Below are positions 9,721-18,342 of a stretch of 64,000 nt of DNA, piece by piece (the stretch's first letter is position 1; every line of letters begins with the position of its first letter). Made by a program: the position numbers and the translations under genes. Where the stretch lies: the NCBI RefSeq assembly GCF_902364025.1, contig NZ_CABJCG010000019.1:61089-125088 (forward strand). The letters are read 5' to 3'. The notes under the pieces were generated by a model. The model was not told the origin of the DNA and did not search any database. It worked only from the letters and a program-made list of their open reading frames with translations. This DNA comes from Enterocloster lavalensis. GTDB lineage: Bacteria; Bacillota; Clostridia; Lachnospirales; Lachnospiraceae.

Positions 9721-12513
9721 ATGAAACAATCTAAGGGACAATCAAAAAAATACAGAACAAGAGTTATTTCCGTGACGATTCTGCTCGCGATCCTGCTTTT
9801 AATGGATTTTCCTGCTTTTGCCGCAAAAGAGAACTCTGCCAGGCTTCGAATCCCATTTCCGGAAACCGAAGGCTTTACAATGACCGATGAAAATGGGAAA
9901 CGCTCCGGCCTGATCGTGGATTACCTGTATGAAATCGCAAAATATACCGGCTGGTCATATGAATTTATTGATACCGATGCCAGCAGCATGGTGCGCGACT
10001 TTATTGCGGGTCAATACGACCTCATGGGCGGCACATACTATTCCGAGGCCTTTGAGAAATACTTCGCCTACCCGGATTACAGCTGCGGCCATACCAAAGC
10101 GGTGTTGCTGGCCCGCCAGGACGACGGGGACATTAAGGGGTACGATGTAAGGGATTTGAACGGGAAAACCATAGGCGTTGTGCAGCAGGCAACGGACAAT
10201 GCGCACCGGCTTCAGGAATTTCTCTCTGCCAACAGCCTGGCCTGCACAATCAAACCGTACACCTCCGAGGAAGCCGACGCCAAGAAAATGGATCGGGATC
10301 TGGAAGCCGGGATAATCGATTTGAAACTCGGAAATGCGCCCGACGATACCGGTACCTTTCGCGCGGTCGCGTATTTTGACGCGCAGCCCCATTATCTGGT
10401 GACGCAGCCGGGTAACCAGGAACTGCTGGAACAGCTGAATTGGGCGATGGAGCGTATTCTGCTGTCGGACCCACATTTTTCGGAAGAAGTCTATAATCGG
10501 TATTTTGATGACACAGGCGTGGAGAACCTGCTGCTGACCGAGGAAGAAAAGGCCTATATTCAACAGAAGGGCACTGTAACGGTGGCGGTTCCCGAATATT
10601 TTCATCCGCTCTATTGCGTCGGTTACGAGGACGGGGACCATGTCGGATTGATTCCGGAACTGCTGGAAAAAATAACGGCGCGTTATGGGATCCGGTTTTC
10701 TTACCTGCTGGCAGACTCCTATGCCCAGACACAGCAACTCGTGATCGAAGGCAAAGCCGATATGGCGGGCATTTTCTTTGACGATGCCGCGGAGGCCATG
10801 CGGAGCGAACTGGTACAGACCAAACCCTATGCCGCGTTAAATGACTTAATTGTGCGCAACCGTGCCGTGACTTACCCGGCAGATGGATTGACCTGCGGCC
10901 TTTTAAAAGGACGCCACCTGCCAGCGTATGTGAAAGCCAGCGAGGTCATATATTATTCAACCATTGAAGAGGTATTATCCGCGGTGAATACCGGGAAGGT
11001 GGATTTTGCCTGTGGACTTTCCGCCCGGGTGGAGCAGATGATGCAGGAAAACGTCTATACCAACGTGGTTCCGGTTACCTTGTCGGCAAACCGAATGAAC
11101 ATCAGCTTTGCCATGCCTATGCCTGCAAATCCGGAGCTGCTGTCCATCATTAACAAAGGCATCAACAGCTTGTCCGAGGAGGACCGGATATCCCTTTTAG
11201 ATCACAATCTGGTCTCCATCGGAGATGCCCAGGTATCGCTGGCAAATTTTGTGGAGACCAATCCCATTTTGGCCATCACCTCCATATCTACTTTTTTACT
11301 GCTCGTTATCATCGTGATCATTGCAATCGCCAACCTGCGCGTAAAAAATGCGAATATGCAGAAAGACATCGCCAGAGCGGAGGCGGAGAACAAAGCAAAA
11401 AGTGAATTTCTCTCCCGAATGAGCCATGAAATCCGCACGCCGATGAACGCCATTGTCGGAACCACGGCGCTGCTTTCCATGAAGGACGACGTCCCTGAAA
11501 GCATAAAAGGCCATTTGGGGAAGCTGAAAGCAACTTCGCAGTATTTATTGGGGTTGATCAATGACATTTTAGATATGAGCCGGATTGATAACGGTATGCT
11601 TTCGATTGTGGAAGAAGACTTCTCCTTACAGCAGATGCTGGACGAGCTTTGCAGTATGATGCAGACCCAGGCAAAGACCCGGGAGATAGCGCTCTGCTGT
11701 GAAACAAATTTTGAGCATTCTGATTTGAAGGGGGATGCGATCCGGTTAAAGCAGGTTCTGATGAATTTGGTTTCCAACGCCGTAAAATTTACAGCGCCGG
11801 GAGGAACGGTGCATCTGGCCGTTGAGGAAGCCGCAGCTTCCGACCTGCAAGCCACCTATTCGTTTAAGGTCTCGGACAACGGCATTGGCATCAAAGCGGA
11901 GGATTTGGAGCGTATTTTCGAATCCTTTGTGCAGGCCGGGGCCAATCTGATGCGCAGCCAGGGAACCGGCTTAGGCTTACCGATCAGCCGGAATATTGTA
12001 CAGCTCATGGGCGGCACCCTGAACGTGAAAAGTAAAATAAACGAGGGCAGTGAATTTTCCTTTAACATTCCCCTTGCCTTTGGAAAGCCGATGGAATTAA
12101 ACTCGGTACCGGAGACTTCGTTCTATTTTGAAAATGTGCAAATTCTGCTGGCGGAGGATCACCCGATCAATGCTGAGATTGCGATTGAGATTTTAAACAT
12201 GAAGGGAATGAAAGTAGAACATGCCAAGGATGGCGTGGAGGCGGTCGAGCTCTTTGAGCAAAGCGCGCCCGGACATTTTGACCTCATTTTAATGGATATG
12301 CGGATGCCGAACATGGGAGGATTGGAGGCCACAAAGACAATACGGGCTTCCGGTCATCCGGACGCGGCTAAAATCCCAATTATCGCCCTGACTGCGAACT
12401 CATTCCAGGAGGACAAGGATATGGCAAAGGAAGCGGGAATGAATGATTTCCTTTCGAAACCGCTGGAAATCGATTTGCTTTATACGGTGCTTCAGAAATG
12501 GGTGTCGGGGTGA
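9721..12513 (+). CDS. BvgS-like hybrid histidine kinase with two periplasmic binding domains
   Basis: After a signal anchor (about 12-34) the 930-residue protein has two tandem SBP family 3 domains (about 40-265 and 280-495). These are the Venus-flytrap type that binds amino acids or similar solutes, as in BvgS and EvgS. A TM segment (about 520-542), a HisKA domain (H569 in MSHEIRTPMNA), an HATPase domain (N-box LMNLVSNAVKF, G-box GTGLGLPIS) and a receiver (D859 in LILMDMRMP) follow. No PAS domain is present and no HPt domain is attached, so the stand-alone HPt at 1719 probably completes the relay. A terminator follows at 12567. Confidence 0.92.
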   Translation: MKQSKGQSKKYRTRVISVTILLAILLLMDFPAFAAKENSARLRIPFPETEGFTMTDENGKRSGLIVDYLYEIAKYTGWSYEFIDTDASSMVRDFIAGQYDLMGGTYYSEAFEKYFAYPDYSCGHTKAVLLARQDDGDIKGYDVRDLNGKTIGVVQQATDNAHRLQEFLSANSLACTIKPYTSEEADAKKMDRDLEAGIIDLKLGNAPDDTGTFRAVAYFDAQPHYLVTQPGNQELLEQLNWAMERILLSDPHFSEEVYNRYFDDTGVENLLLTEEEKAYIQQKGTVTVAVPEYFHPLYCVGYEDGDHVGLIPELLEKITARYGIRFSYLLADSYAQTQQLVIEGKADMAGIFFDDAAEAMRSELVQTKPYAALNDLIVRNRAVTYPADGLTCGLLKGRHLPAYVKASEVIYYSTIEEVLSAVNTGKVDFACGLSARVEQMMQENVYTNVVPVTLSANRMNISFAMPMPANPELLSIINKGINSLSEEDRISLLDHNLVSIGDAQVSLANFVETNPILAITSISTFLLLVIIVIIAIANLRVKNANMQKDIARAEAENKAKSEFLSRMSHEIRTPMNAIVGTTALLSMKDDVPESIKGHLGKLKATSQYLLGLINDILDMSRIDNGMLSIVEEDFSLQQMLDELCSMMQTQAKTREIALCCETNFEHSDLKGDAIRLKQVLMNLVSNAVKFTAPGGTVHLAVEEAAASDLQATYSFKVSDNGIGIKAEDLERIFESFVQAGANLMRSQGTGLGLPISRNIVQLMGGTLNVKSKINEGSEFSFNIPLAFGKPMELNSVPETSFYFENVQILLAEDHPINAEIAIEILNMKGMKVEHAKDGVEAVELFEQSAPGHFDLILMDMRMPNMGGLEATKTIRASGHPDAAKIPIIALTANSFQEDKDMAKEAGMNDFLSKPLEIDLLYTVLQKWVSG

Positions 12514-12566
12514 AAACGGAGCAATGTAGAAAAAGTGGAAGCGAATTTAAATCGTATCCTTACAGA

Positions 12567-12606
12567 GGAGTCGGACAACCTGCTACCAGGGGTCCGGCTC
12601 CTTTTT
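12567..12606 (+). terminator. Rho-independent terminator after the signalling cluster
   Basis: A ten-base-pair stem (GGAGTCGGAC with GTCCGGCTCC, one G-T pair) is followed by TTTTT. It separates the signalling cluster from the catabolic operon. Confidence 0.88.
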
Positions 12607-12662
12607 GCAGTATCATACCGAAAAAGAAGGATAACAAACAAGTGAAAACAATTCTAAACGAT

Positions 12663-12691
12663 TGACAATGATAAATAATAATAGTAAAGTA
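12663..12691 (+). promoter_or_regulatory. Promoter of the glycyl radical enzyme operon
   Basis: TTGACA and a TAAAGT -10 are spaced about 17 bases apart in a very AT-rich stretch, 40 bases upstream of the DeoR-type regulator gene. Coordinates may be off by one base. A self-controlled promoter would be typical for a DeoR regulator that heads its own operon. Confidence 0.6.
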
Positions 12692-12728
12692 AAGTTACAG
12701 AACAGGATTGACAACAGGAGGTGAGAGG

Positions 12729-13487
12729 ATGTTTGCACAGGAGCGTAGGGACGTGATTCTTCAGGTGCTACACCAGGATGGAACGGTGCTGGTGAAGGAC
12801 TTGAGCGAGCGGTTCGCCGTGACGGAGGACTGTATCCGCAAGGACCTGGCGTTTCTGGAGAATCAGGGATTTTTGAAGAGAACCTACGGCGGGGCCATGG
12901 AGCTTCGCAGCAATCCGCATAAATTCCATGTCAGCGACCGGAAGTCGGAGGATATCGAGGGGAAGCAGATGATCGCCAAAAAGGCGTTCGCCCATCTGTC
13001 CAGAGGGGATACGATCTATCTGGATATTTCCACCTCCAACCTGGAGCTGATGAAGGAGATTGTGCGAAACAGCCTGGAGGTCAAGGTGGTGACCAATATG
13101 GTGGACTTGATTCCGCTGGCCGCCTCGGGCGGAATCCAGCTGTTTTTCACCGGCGGGGAGCTCAACAGAACCGGCGACGGTTTCTGGGGCTCGGGCGCGA
13201 TCCGGTTCATCGAAAGCTTCCGCTTTGACAAGGGGTTCTTCGGGACCGTCGGCATGGATATGGATACCGGCGGGGCGTTCACCTACGATCTGGAGGACGG
13301 CAGCGTGAAGAGCGCCGCGATCCGGTCGTGCAGAAGGGCGTTTCTGGTGGCGGAGCAGGAGAAGTTTCACAAGGACGGCAATTTTGAATTTGCCAGGCTG
13401 ACCCAGTTTGAAGCGGTGATTCTGGACCGGGAACCGGATCGGGAGATCGGGGAGAAGGCCCGAAAAGCGGGCGTATTGCTGGAATAA
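12729..13487 (+). CDS. DeoR-family transcriptional regulator
   Basis: The 252-residue protein has a DeoR-type N-terminal helix-turn-helix (RRDVILQVLHQDGTVLVKDL, then RKDLAFLENQGFLKRTYGGAM) and a DeoR C-terminal sensor domain (LDISTSNLELMKEI, TNMVDLIPLA, FFTGGELN). That domain binds phosphorylated sugars in relatives. ATG 12729 is chosen because AGGAGGTGAGAGG lies immediately upstream; the in-frame TTG at 12708 lacks a site. It is the first gene of the operon ending at 22.8 kb and likely represses it until a pathway sugar phosphate accumulates. Confidence 0.9.
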   Translation: MFAQERRDVILQVLHQDGTVLVKDLSERFAVTEDCIRKDLAFLENQGFLKRTYGGAMELRSNPHKFHVSDRKSEDIEGKQMIAKKAFAHLSRGDTIYLDISTSNLELMKEIVRNSLEVKVVTNMVDLIPLAASGGIQLFFTGGELNRTGDGFWGSGAIRFIESFRFDKGFFGTVGMDMDTGGAFTYDLEDGSVKSAAIRSCRRAFLVAEQEKFHKDGNFEFARLTQFEAVILDREPDREIGEKARKAGVLLE

Positions 13488-13499
13488 GGAGGGAAAGAT

Positions 13500-14315
13500 A
13501 TGCCGGGATCAAGACCCATACTCTGCGGTTCCATCGCGGGGAAGATCGGGGGACTGGGCGTTGTGATGCACAACAGAGCCTACCAGAAGGCGGGGCTCGA
13601 GGCAGTCTATGTATCCTTTGAGCCCACAGGGGCAAAGGAAGCGGTGGAGGCCATGAGAAATCTGGGAATCCGCGGAATGGGCGTCACAATGCCTTACAAG
13701 ACGGAGGTCATGGAGTATCTGGACGAGATTGACGAGACGGCGGCCGCCATAGGGGCGGTGAACACCATTGTCAACGACCAGGGAAAGCTGACCGGGTACA
13801 ACACGGACTACCGTGGGGCCATCGACGGGCTTCTGGAGGAGACGGAGCTGCGGGATAAGAAGGTGGCGCTGTTTGGCTCCGGGGGAGTGGGAAGGGCCAT
13901 TCTCTACGGACTCTTAAAGGAAGGGGCCAGGGTGACCGTGTACAATGTGATTCCCGAGCAGGCTGAGGCTTTGTGCCGGGAGATGGGCGCGCAGTTCGGC
14001 GGCCTGCCTGAGGCGTTTGACAAAAATGCCGGGTGGGATGTGCTGATCAACGCCACGCCGGTGGGGAATCAGTCCAGCGAGACGCTGTTGAGGGCGGAGA
14101 AATTTCCGCCGGGAATCGTGGTGCTGGACGTGGTGTTCAACCCCATACACACCACCTTTGCGGCGGAGGCTTTGAAGGCCGGCTGCCGGGTGGTAAGGGG
14201 AACGAAAATGCTGATACTTCAGGCCATTGCCCAGGATGAGCTGTATCTGGGAATCCGGCCGGACTACGAGGTGATGGAACAGGCGCTGATCGAGAAGTTC
14301 GGAGGCATTGGCTGA
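13500..14315 (+). CDS. Shikimate dehydrogenase-like (AroE/YdiB family) oxidoreductase
   Basis: The 271-residue protein has the AroE layout. The substrate-binding half contains GSIAGKIGGLGVVMHN, V-T-M-P-Y-K with the catalytic lysine, and AIGAVNTI followed by GYNTDY. The Rossmann half contains GSGGVGRAI and INATPVGN. These are the motifs of NAD(P)-dependent shikimate/quinate dehydrogenases. The first motif deviates from the usual G-x-P-I-x-H-S-x-S-P, and the gene sits in a sugar-catabolic operon far from aromatic biosynthesis genes. The substrate may therefore not be shikimate; a ring polyol or keto-sugar is possible. It has a strong ribosome binding site (GGAGGG) and follows the DeoR gene by 12 bases. 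Confidence 0.8.
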   Translation: MPGSRPILCGSIAGKIGGLGVVMHNRAYQKAGLEAVYVSFEPTGAKEAVEAMRNLGIRGMGVTMPYKTEVMEYLDEIDETAAAIGAVNTIVNDQGKLTGYNTDYRGAIDGLLEETELRDKKVALFGSGGVGRAILYGLLKEGARVTVYNVIPEQAEALCREMGAQFGGLPEAFDKNAGWDVLINATPVGNQSSETLLRAEKFPPGIVVLDVVFNPIHTTFAAEALKAGCRVVRGTKMLILQAIAQDELYLGIRPDYEVMEQALIEKFGGIG

Positions 14316-14334
14316 CAGAACGGTGGGGGATCAT

Positions 14335-16368
14335 ATGCTGTCGGAAAAGGCTGCAAGGATACTGTTATTGTTGATCCGGCATGGAAACAGGACCATGACG
14401 GCCGGGAAAATCGCCGGTGCGCTGGGGATTTCGGAGCGCAGCGTCAATACATATTTGAAAGAGGTCTACGACTTCTGCCGGGAAGAGAACATCCGCGTGA
14501 GCAACAAGACCGGCGTGGGAATCGCGGTCAGCTGTCCCGGAAGGGAGGAGGAGCTGGAACGGCTTCTCTCGGGACAGATCGGCCGGGCGGATTCCTCGGA
14601 TTCCCGGGTCCGCTATATGGTCCGGGTTCTCTTAAACAACTGGAACAGCTACACCACGGCGCTCTTCGCCGAGGACCTGAAGGTGTCGAAGAACACGGTC
14701 TGCCAGGATTTAAAGCGGGCGGAAGAGCAGCTGAACCGGATGGGCCTGGAGGTGGTGAAGAAGACGGGAGCCGGTATCTATGTCCGGGGACCGGAGCCCA
14801 AGCTCAGACGGGCCATGGTGCGGGTCAACCGCATGGCCGGCCCGGAGAAAAAAGGGGCTGGGAAGCAGGCGGAACGGGAGACCGGGGACTGCCGGATGAA
14901 GGCAGAGACCCTGGTCAGACTGGAGACCTGCTACCGCGGCTGCCGTGTGAAGACCTGCGTGGAGCTGATTCGGAAAATGGAGGACAGCTGGGGGAGAAAG
15001 CTGTCTGACCGGGCCCTGGAAGCGCTGACGGAATATCTGATCGTCACCTGCCTCAGGGCAAAGAACGGCCACGTGATCCAGAAGGACTTCAGGGCCGGCG
15101 AGCGGGAGATATGCGAGGGAGCCGCAGAGCAGGCCGCATTTCTGGCAAAGGCTCTGGAGCTGCCGAAGGAGGAGCGGGCTTACGTGCAGCTGCTTTTAGA
15201 CTGCATGGAGTATCAGGGACAGGTGGAGACCGGGGCGGGGGAGCCGCCGGAGGTCTGGGGAGACAAAGCCAGGGCAGGGGAAAACGCCGCCGGGTCCGGG
15301 GGAGCCGGAATCGCCGGCAAGCCCGCGAAAACCGAGGCCGAACTCCTGACCGACGACCTGATCCGATACGTCTCCGGCGTTATCGGCCTGGACTTCACAG
15401 GCGACACGCTGTTACGGCAGACCTTAAACTGGTATCACCGGTCCGCCGCGCTGCGGTGCCGGTACGGCATCGAGCTGGAGAATCCGTTTTTGGAGGACGT
15501 GAAAAAGACCTACCCCGCGGTGTTCTCGGCCTGCTTTGCGGCGGGCAGCGTGATCTACCCTAAGGTGACGGGCGAGGAGCTTTCGGAAAACGAGGTTTCC
15601 TACCTTTCCCTCCTGATCGGAGGCGCCATTGTCCGGTCGGAGAAAAAGATCAGCGCCGTGGTGATCTGCAACGGAGGCGTGGGAACCTCCCAGATTCTGG
15701 CAAGGAAGCTGGGAGACCGGCTGCCCCAGCTGATGATTCTGGGAATCTTCGGCTCGGAGCAGGTCAGGGAGGCCGCAAGGCTGCGCCCCCAGCTGGTGAT
15801 CACCACGGTGAGCGGGATTCAGACCTCATGCCCGTCGGTGCTTATCTCGCCGGTGCTGGGAGAGCGGGATTTAAAGCTTTTAAACCGGGCCTGCGCCGAG
15901 GTGTACACCAAGGCCGAGAGCTGCAGGAACGGCCTGGCCGGCCTGCTGGACGAGGACCTGATCGTTCTGGATTACCAGGGGAGAGACAAGGATCAGGTGC
16001 TGCGCTTCATGGCGGAGGGGCTGGAGCGGAAAGGGTATGTGACGGAACAGTTTCTGGAGGACGTCATGGCCAGAGAGAGCCGGGGGAGCACGGCTCTGGG
16101 ATTTGGCGTGGCGATTCCCCACGGCGTGTCCGGGTACGTCAACCGCCCTGCGGTCAGCGTGGTGCGCCTGGAGGAGAGTATGGACTGGGCGGGGGAGCCG
16201 GTCAGTCTGATCTTCATGCTGGCGCTGAACTTTAAAGATATCGAGAGTACCAGGGCATTTTTCAACGGCTTTTATCACCTGACCTGCGAAGTGAAGATTG
16301 TGGAGCTTTTGCGGGGCGTGACAAGCCCGGGGGAACTGATCCGGGTGATATCGGAGCAGTGTGTATAA
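14335..16368 (+). CDS. PRD-containing PTS-controlled transcriptional activator (MtlR/LicR type)
   Basis: In order the protein has two N-terminal helix-turn-helix segments (HTH_11 and Mga-like), two PTS regulation domains (about residues 190-300 and 340-440), an EIIB-like domain with a cysteine loop (VVICNGGVGTS), and a C-terminal EIIA domain with the histidine in AIPHG. Such proteins activate sugar-PTS operons when their PRDs and EII-like domains have the right phosphorylation state. Between the PRDs there is a Gly/Ala-rich linker of about 40 residues not usual for the family. ATG 14335 has GGTGGGGG just upstream; the in-frame TTG at 14308 would overlap the previous gene. The likely target is the PTS genes that follow. 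Confidence 0.88.
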   Translation: MLSEKAARILLLLIRHGNRTMTAGKIAGALGISERSVNTYLKEVYDFCREENIRVSNKTGVGIAVSCPGREEELERLLSGQIGRADSSDSRVRYMVRVLLNNWNSYTTALFAEDLKVSKNTVCQDLKRAEEQLNRMGLEVVKKTGAGIYVRGPEPKLRRAMVRVNRMAGPEKKGAGKQAERETGDCRMKAETLVRLETCYRGCRVKTCVELIRKMEDSWGRKLSDRALEALTEYLIVTCLRAKNGHVIQKDFRAGEREICEGAAEQAAFLAKALELPKEERAYVQLLLDCMEYQGQVETGAGEPPEVWGDKARAGENAAGSGGAGIAGKPAKTEAELLTDDLIRYVSGVIGLDFTGDTLLRQTLNWYHRSAALRCRYGIELENPFLEDVKKTYPAVFSACFAAGSVIYPKVTGEELSENEVSYLSLLIGGAIVRSEKKISAVVICNGGVGTSQILARKLGDRLPQLMILGIFGSEQVREAARLRPQLVITTVSGIQTSCPSVLISPVLGERDLKLLNRACAEVYTKAESCRNGLAGLLDEDLIVLDYQGRDKDQVLRFMAEGLERKGYVTEQFLEDVMARESRGSTALGFGVAIPHGVSGYVNRPAVSVVRLEESMDWAGEPVSLIFMLALNFKDIESTRAFFNGFYHLTCEVKIVELLRGVTSPGELIRVISEQCV

Positions 16369-16400
16369 TTAAGCAGTAATTCAGAGAGGGGAGATTTATA

Positions 16401-16853
16401 ATGGAACAGGTCATTACAACGGATTTGATCTGTCTGGATGTGGAGGCAGAGTCCAAGGAGGACGTCATCCGCCTGCTGGCGGAGAAGCTTGACAAGGCCG
16501 GAAGGCTGAACGACAAGGGCGAGTACATCGCGGAGGTTTTCAAACGGGAGGAAACCTACGCCACGGGAGTGGGATTCTCCGTGGCCACGCCCCATGCCAA
16601 GACGGACGCGGTGAAAACGGCCAGCGTGGCCTTCGCCCGCCTGAAAAAGGCGATCCATTGGGACGACGAGGACGACGTCACCATGATTTTCCAGCTGGCT
16701 GTGCCCTGCACGGGGGCGGGAGACCTTCACCTTCAGATTCTGGCGGCCCTTTCGCGGAAGCTGATCTACGACGAGTTCAGGGATGAGATCGCGGCCGCAG
16801 CCAGCGCGGAGGAGATTCTGGCATTGATCGGGGACCAGATCGGGGTTCAGTAG
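16401..16853 (+). CDS. PTS fructose-family EIIA component
   Basis: The 150-residue cytoplasmic protein has the PTS_EIIA type-2 fold and the phosphorylatable histidine in ATPHAKTDAV, at about residue 65. It accepts phosphate from HPr and passes it to EIIB. EIIA, EIIC and EIIB are three separate genes here (16401, 16902, 17982), as in the E. coli frw-type and other fructose-like systems. The ribosome binding site is GAGAGGGGAG. Confidence 0.92.
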   Translation: MEQVITTDLICLDVEAESKEDVIRLLAEKLDKAGRLNDKGEYIAEVFKREETYATGVGFSVATPHAKTDAVKTASVAFARLKKAIHWDDEDDVTMIFQLAVPCTGAGDLHLQILAALSRKLIYDEFRDEIAAAASAEEILALIGDQIGVQ

Positions 16854-16901
16854 CCTGTATCATTACAATAGATGAAAAATAATTAGGAGGGTTTAGGGAA
16901 T

Positions 16902-17960
16902 ATGAATGATTTATTAGGGATTTTAAAGGATGCAAGGAAACATTTGATGAAGGGCGTGTCGCACATGATCCCCTTCGTAGTTGCAGGCGGCGTGCTGTTT
17001 GCCGCTGCAGTCATCATCAACGGAGAGGGCGCGGTTCCCGATACCGGGTTCGCGGCTGACCTGTGGGCGCTGGGCGCCGCCGCCATGGGCTTCATGGTAC
17101 CGATTCTGGCCGGATTTATCGCATTTTCCATCGCCGACCGTCCCGGTCTGGCCCCCGGCATGGCCGCTGGTTTCATTGCAAACAGCATCGGAGCTGGATT
17201 TTTAGGCGGCATCGCAGGAGGCTTTATCGCCGGTGTGACATGCTTCTATCTGAAGAAAATCAAACTGCCGAAATCGCTTAGTTCGCTGAAGTCCATTATC
17301 ATTATCCCGGTTGTGGGCGTGACGGTGTCCGCCGGCATCATGTACTGGGTAATCGGAGCCCCCATCGCGGGCCTGATGGAAGCGCTGACCGCATGGCTGA
17401 CCGGAATGTCCCAGGGCAACAAGATTCTTCTGGGCGTGATCTGCGGCCTGATGACGGCCTTCGACATGGGCGGCCCGGTAAACAAGGTTTCTTATGCATT
17501 CTGTGTCGGAACGGTCAGCGCGGGAATCTACACCTACGCAGGACCCTCCGCAGCCGCCGTCTGTATCCCTCCGCTGGGCATGGCGCTGGCTACATTTCTA
17601 GCACCCAAGAAGTACACCTCTGAGGAGAAGGAAGCCGGAAAAGCTGCGCTGGCCATGGGCTGCGTGGGAATCACGGAGGGAGCCATCCCCTTTGCGGCCA
17701 ACGACCCCCTGCGCGTTATCCCCTGTCTGATGATCGGCGACGCCGTGGGCAGCGCCCTGGCATTTACCCTCAACACCACCTGTACCGTTGCATGGGGCGG
17801 ATTCATCGTACTTCCGGCCATCAGCAACCGGATCGGCTGGATCATCTCCGTGCTGGTGGGAGCCGCGGTGACGGCGATCCTGGTGAACCTGGTGAAAAAA
17901 CCGGCTGCTGAAAAGACGGTGGAAGATTCCGGGGACGATATCGATATCAGCTTTGAGTAG
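16902..17960 (+). CDS. PTS fructose-family EIIC permease component
   Basis: The 352-residue membrane protein has about nine to ten hydrophobic segments. The family-typical sequences are HMIPFVVAGGVLFA near the N-terminus and AFDMGGPVNKVSYAF and GITEGAIPFAANDP in the substrate-binding half. These are hallmarks of the fructose/mannitol EIIC family. It forms the membrane channel that imports and, with EIIB, phosphorylates the sugar. The ribosome binding site is AGGAGGG. The gene lies between EIIA and EIIB and is co-transcribed with them. Confidence 0.93.
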   Translation: MNDLLGILKDARKHLMKGVSHMIPFVVAGGVLFAAAVIINGEGAVPDTGFAADLWALGAAAMGFMVPILAGFIAFSIADRPGLAPGMAAGFIANSIGAGFLGGIAGGFIAGVTCFYLKKIKLPKSLSSLKSIIIIPVVGVTVSAGIMYWVIGAPIAGLMEALTAWLTGMSQGNKILLGVICGLMTAFDMGGPVNKVSYAFCVGTVSAGIYTYAGPSAAAVCIPPLGMALATFLAPKKYTSEEKEAGKAALAMGCVGITEGAIPFAANDPLRVIPCLMIGDAVGSALAFTLNTTCTVAWGGFIVLPAISNRIGWIISVLVGAAVTAILVNLVKKPAAEKTVEDSGDDIDISFE

Positions 17961-17981
17961 AGCGAAAGGAGAACATAGAAT

Positions 17982-18308
17982 ATGAAATTACTGGCAATTA
18001 CATCCTGTCCATCGGGCGTTGCCCATACCTATATGGCGGCTGAGGCATTACAAAAGGCGGCTAAGAAACGCGGAATTGAGATCAAGGTGGAGACTCAGGG
18101 CTCCATCGGAGTGGAAAATGAGATTACAGCCGAGGACGTGGCTGCGGCCGAAGCCATTATCCTGACAAAGGATATGTCGATTCTGGGCGAGGACCGTTTT
18201 AAGGATATTCCCATCGTGAGAGTGTGGATCGGGGACGCCATCAAGAAGGCCGACGCCATTATCGGAAAGATTGAAAAACTGTTGAACGAGAAGAATCAGA
18301 ATGCTTGA
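17982..18308 (+). CDS. PTS fructose-family EIIB component
   Basis: The 108-residue protein starts with the EIIB-Fru signature AITSCPSGVAHTYMAAEAL. The cysteine at about residue 9 carries the phosphoryl group that is transferred to the incoming sugar, and ETQGSIGVEN follows as in the family. It ends at 18308, so its end overlaps the longest possible frame of the next gene but not the start chosen for it. Confidence 0.93.
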   Translation: MKLLAITSCPSGVAHTYMAAEALQKAAKKRGIEIKVETQGSIGVENEITAEDVAAAEAIILTKDMSILGEDRFKDIPIVRVWIGDAIKKADAIIGKIEKLLNEKNQNA

Positions 18309-18342
18309 CCGCGGGAGGTGTGCGCCGGTGGAGGAATTAAAG

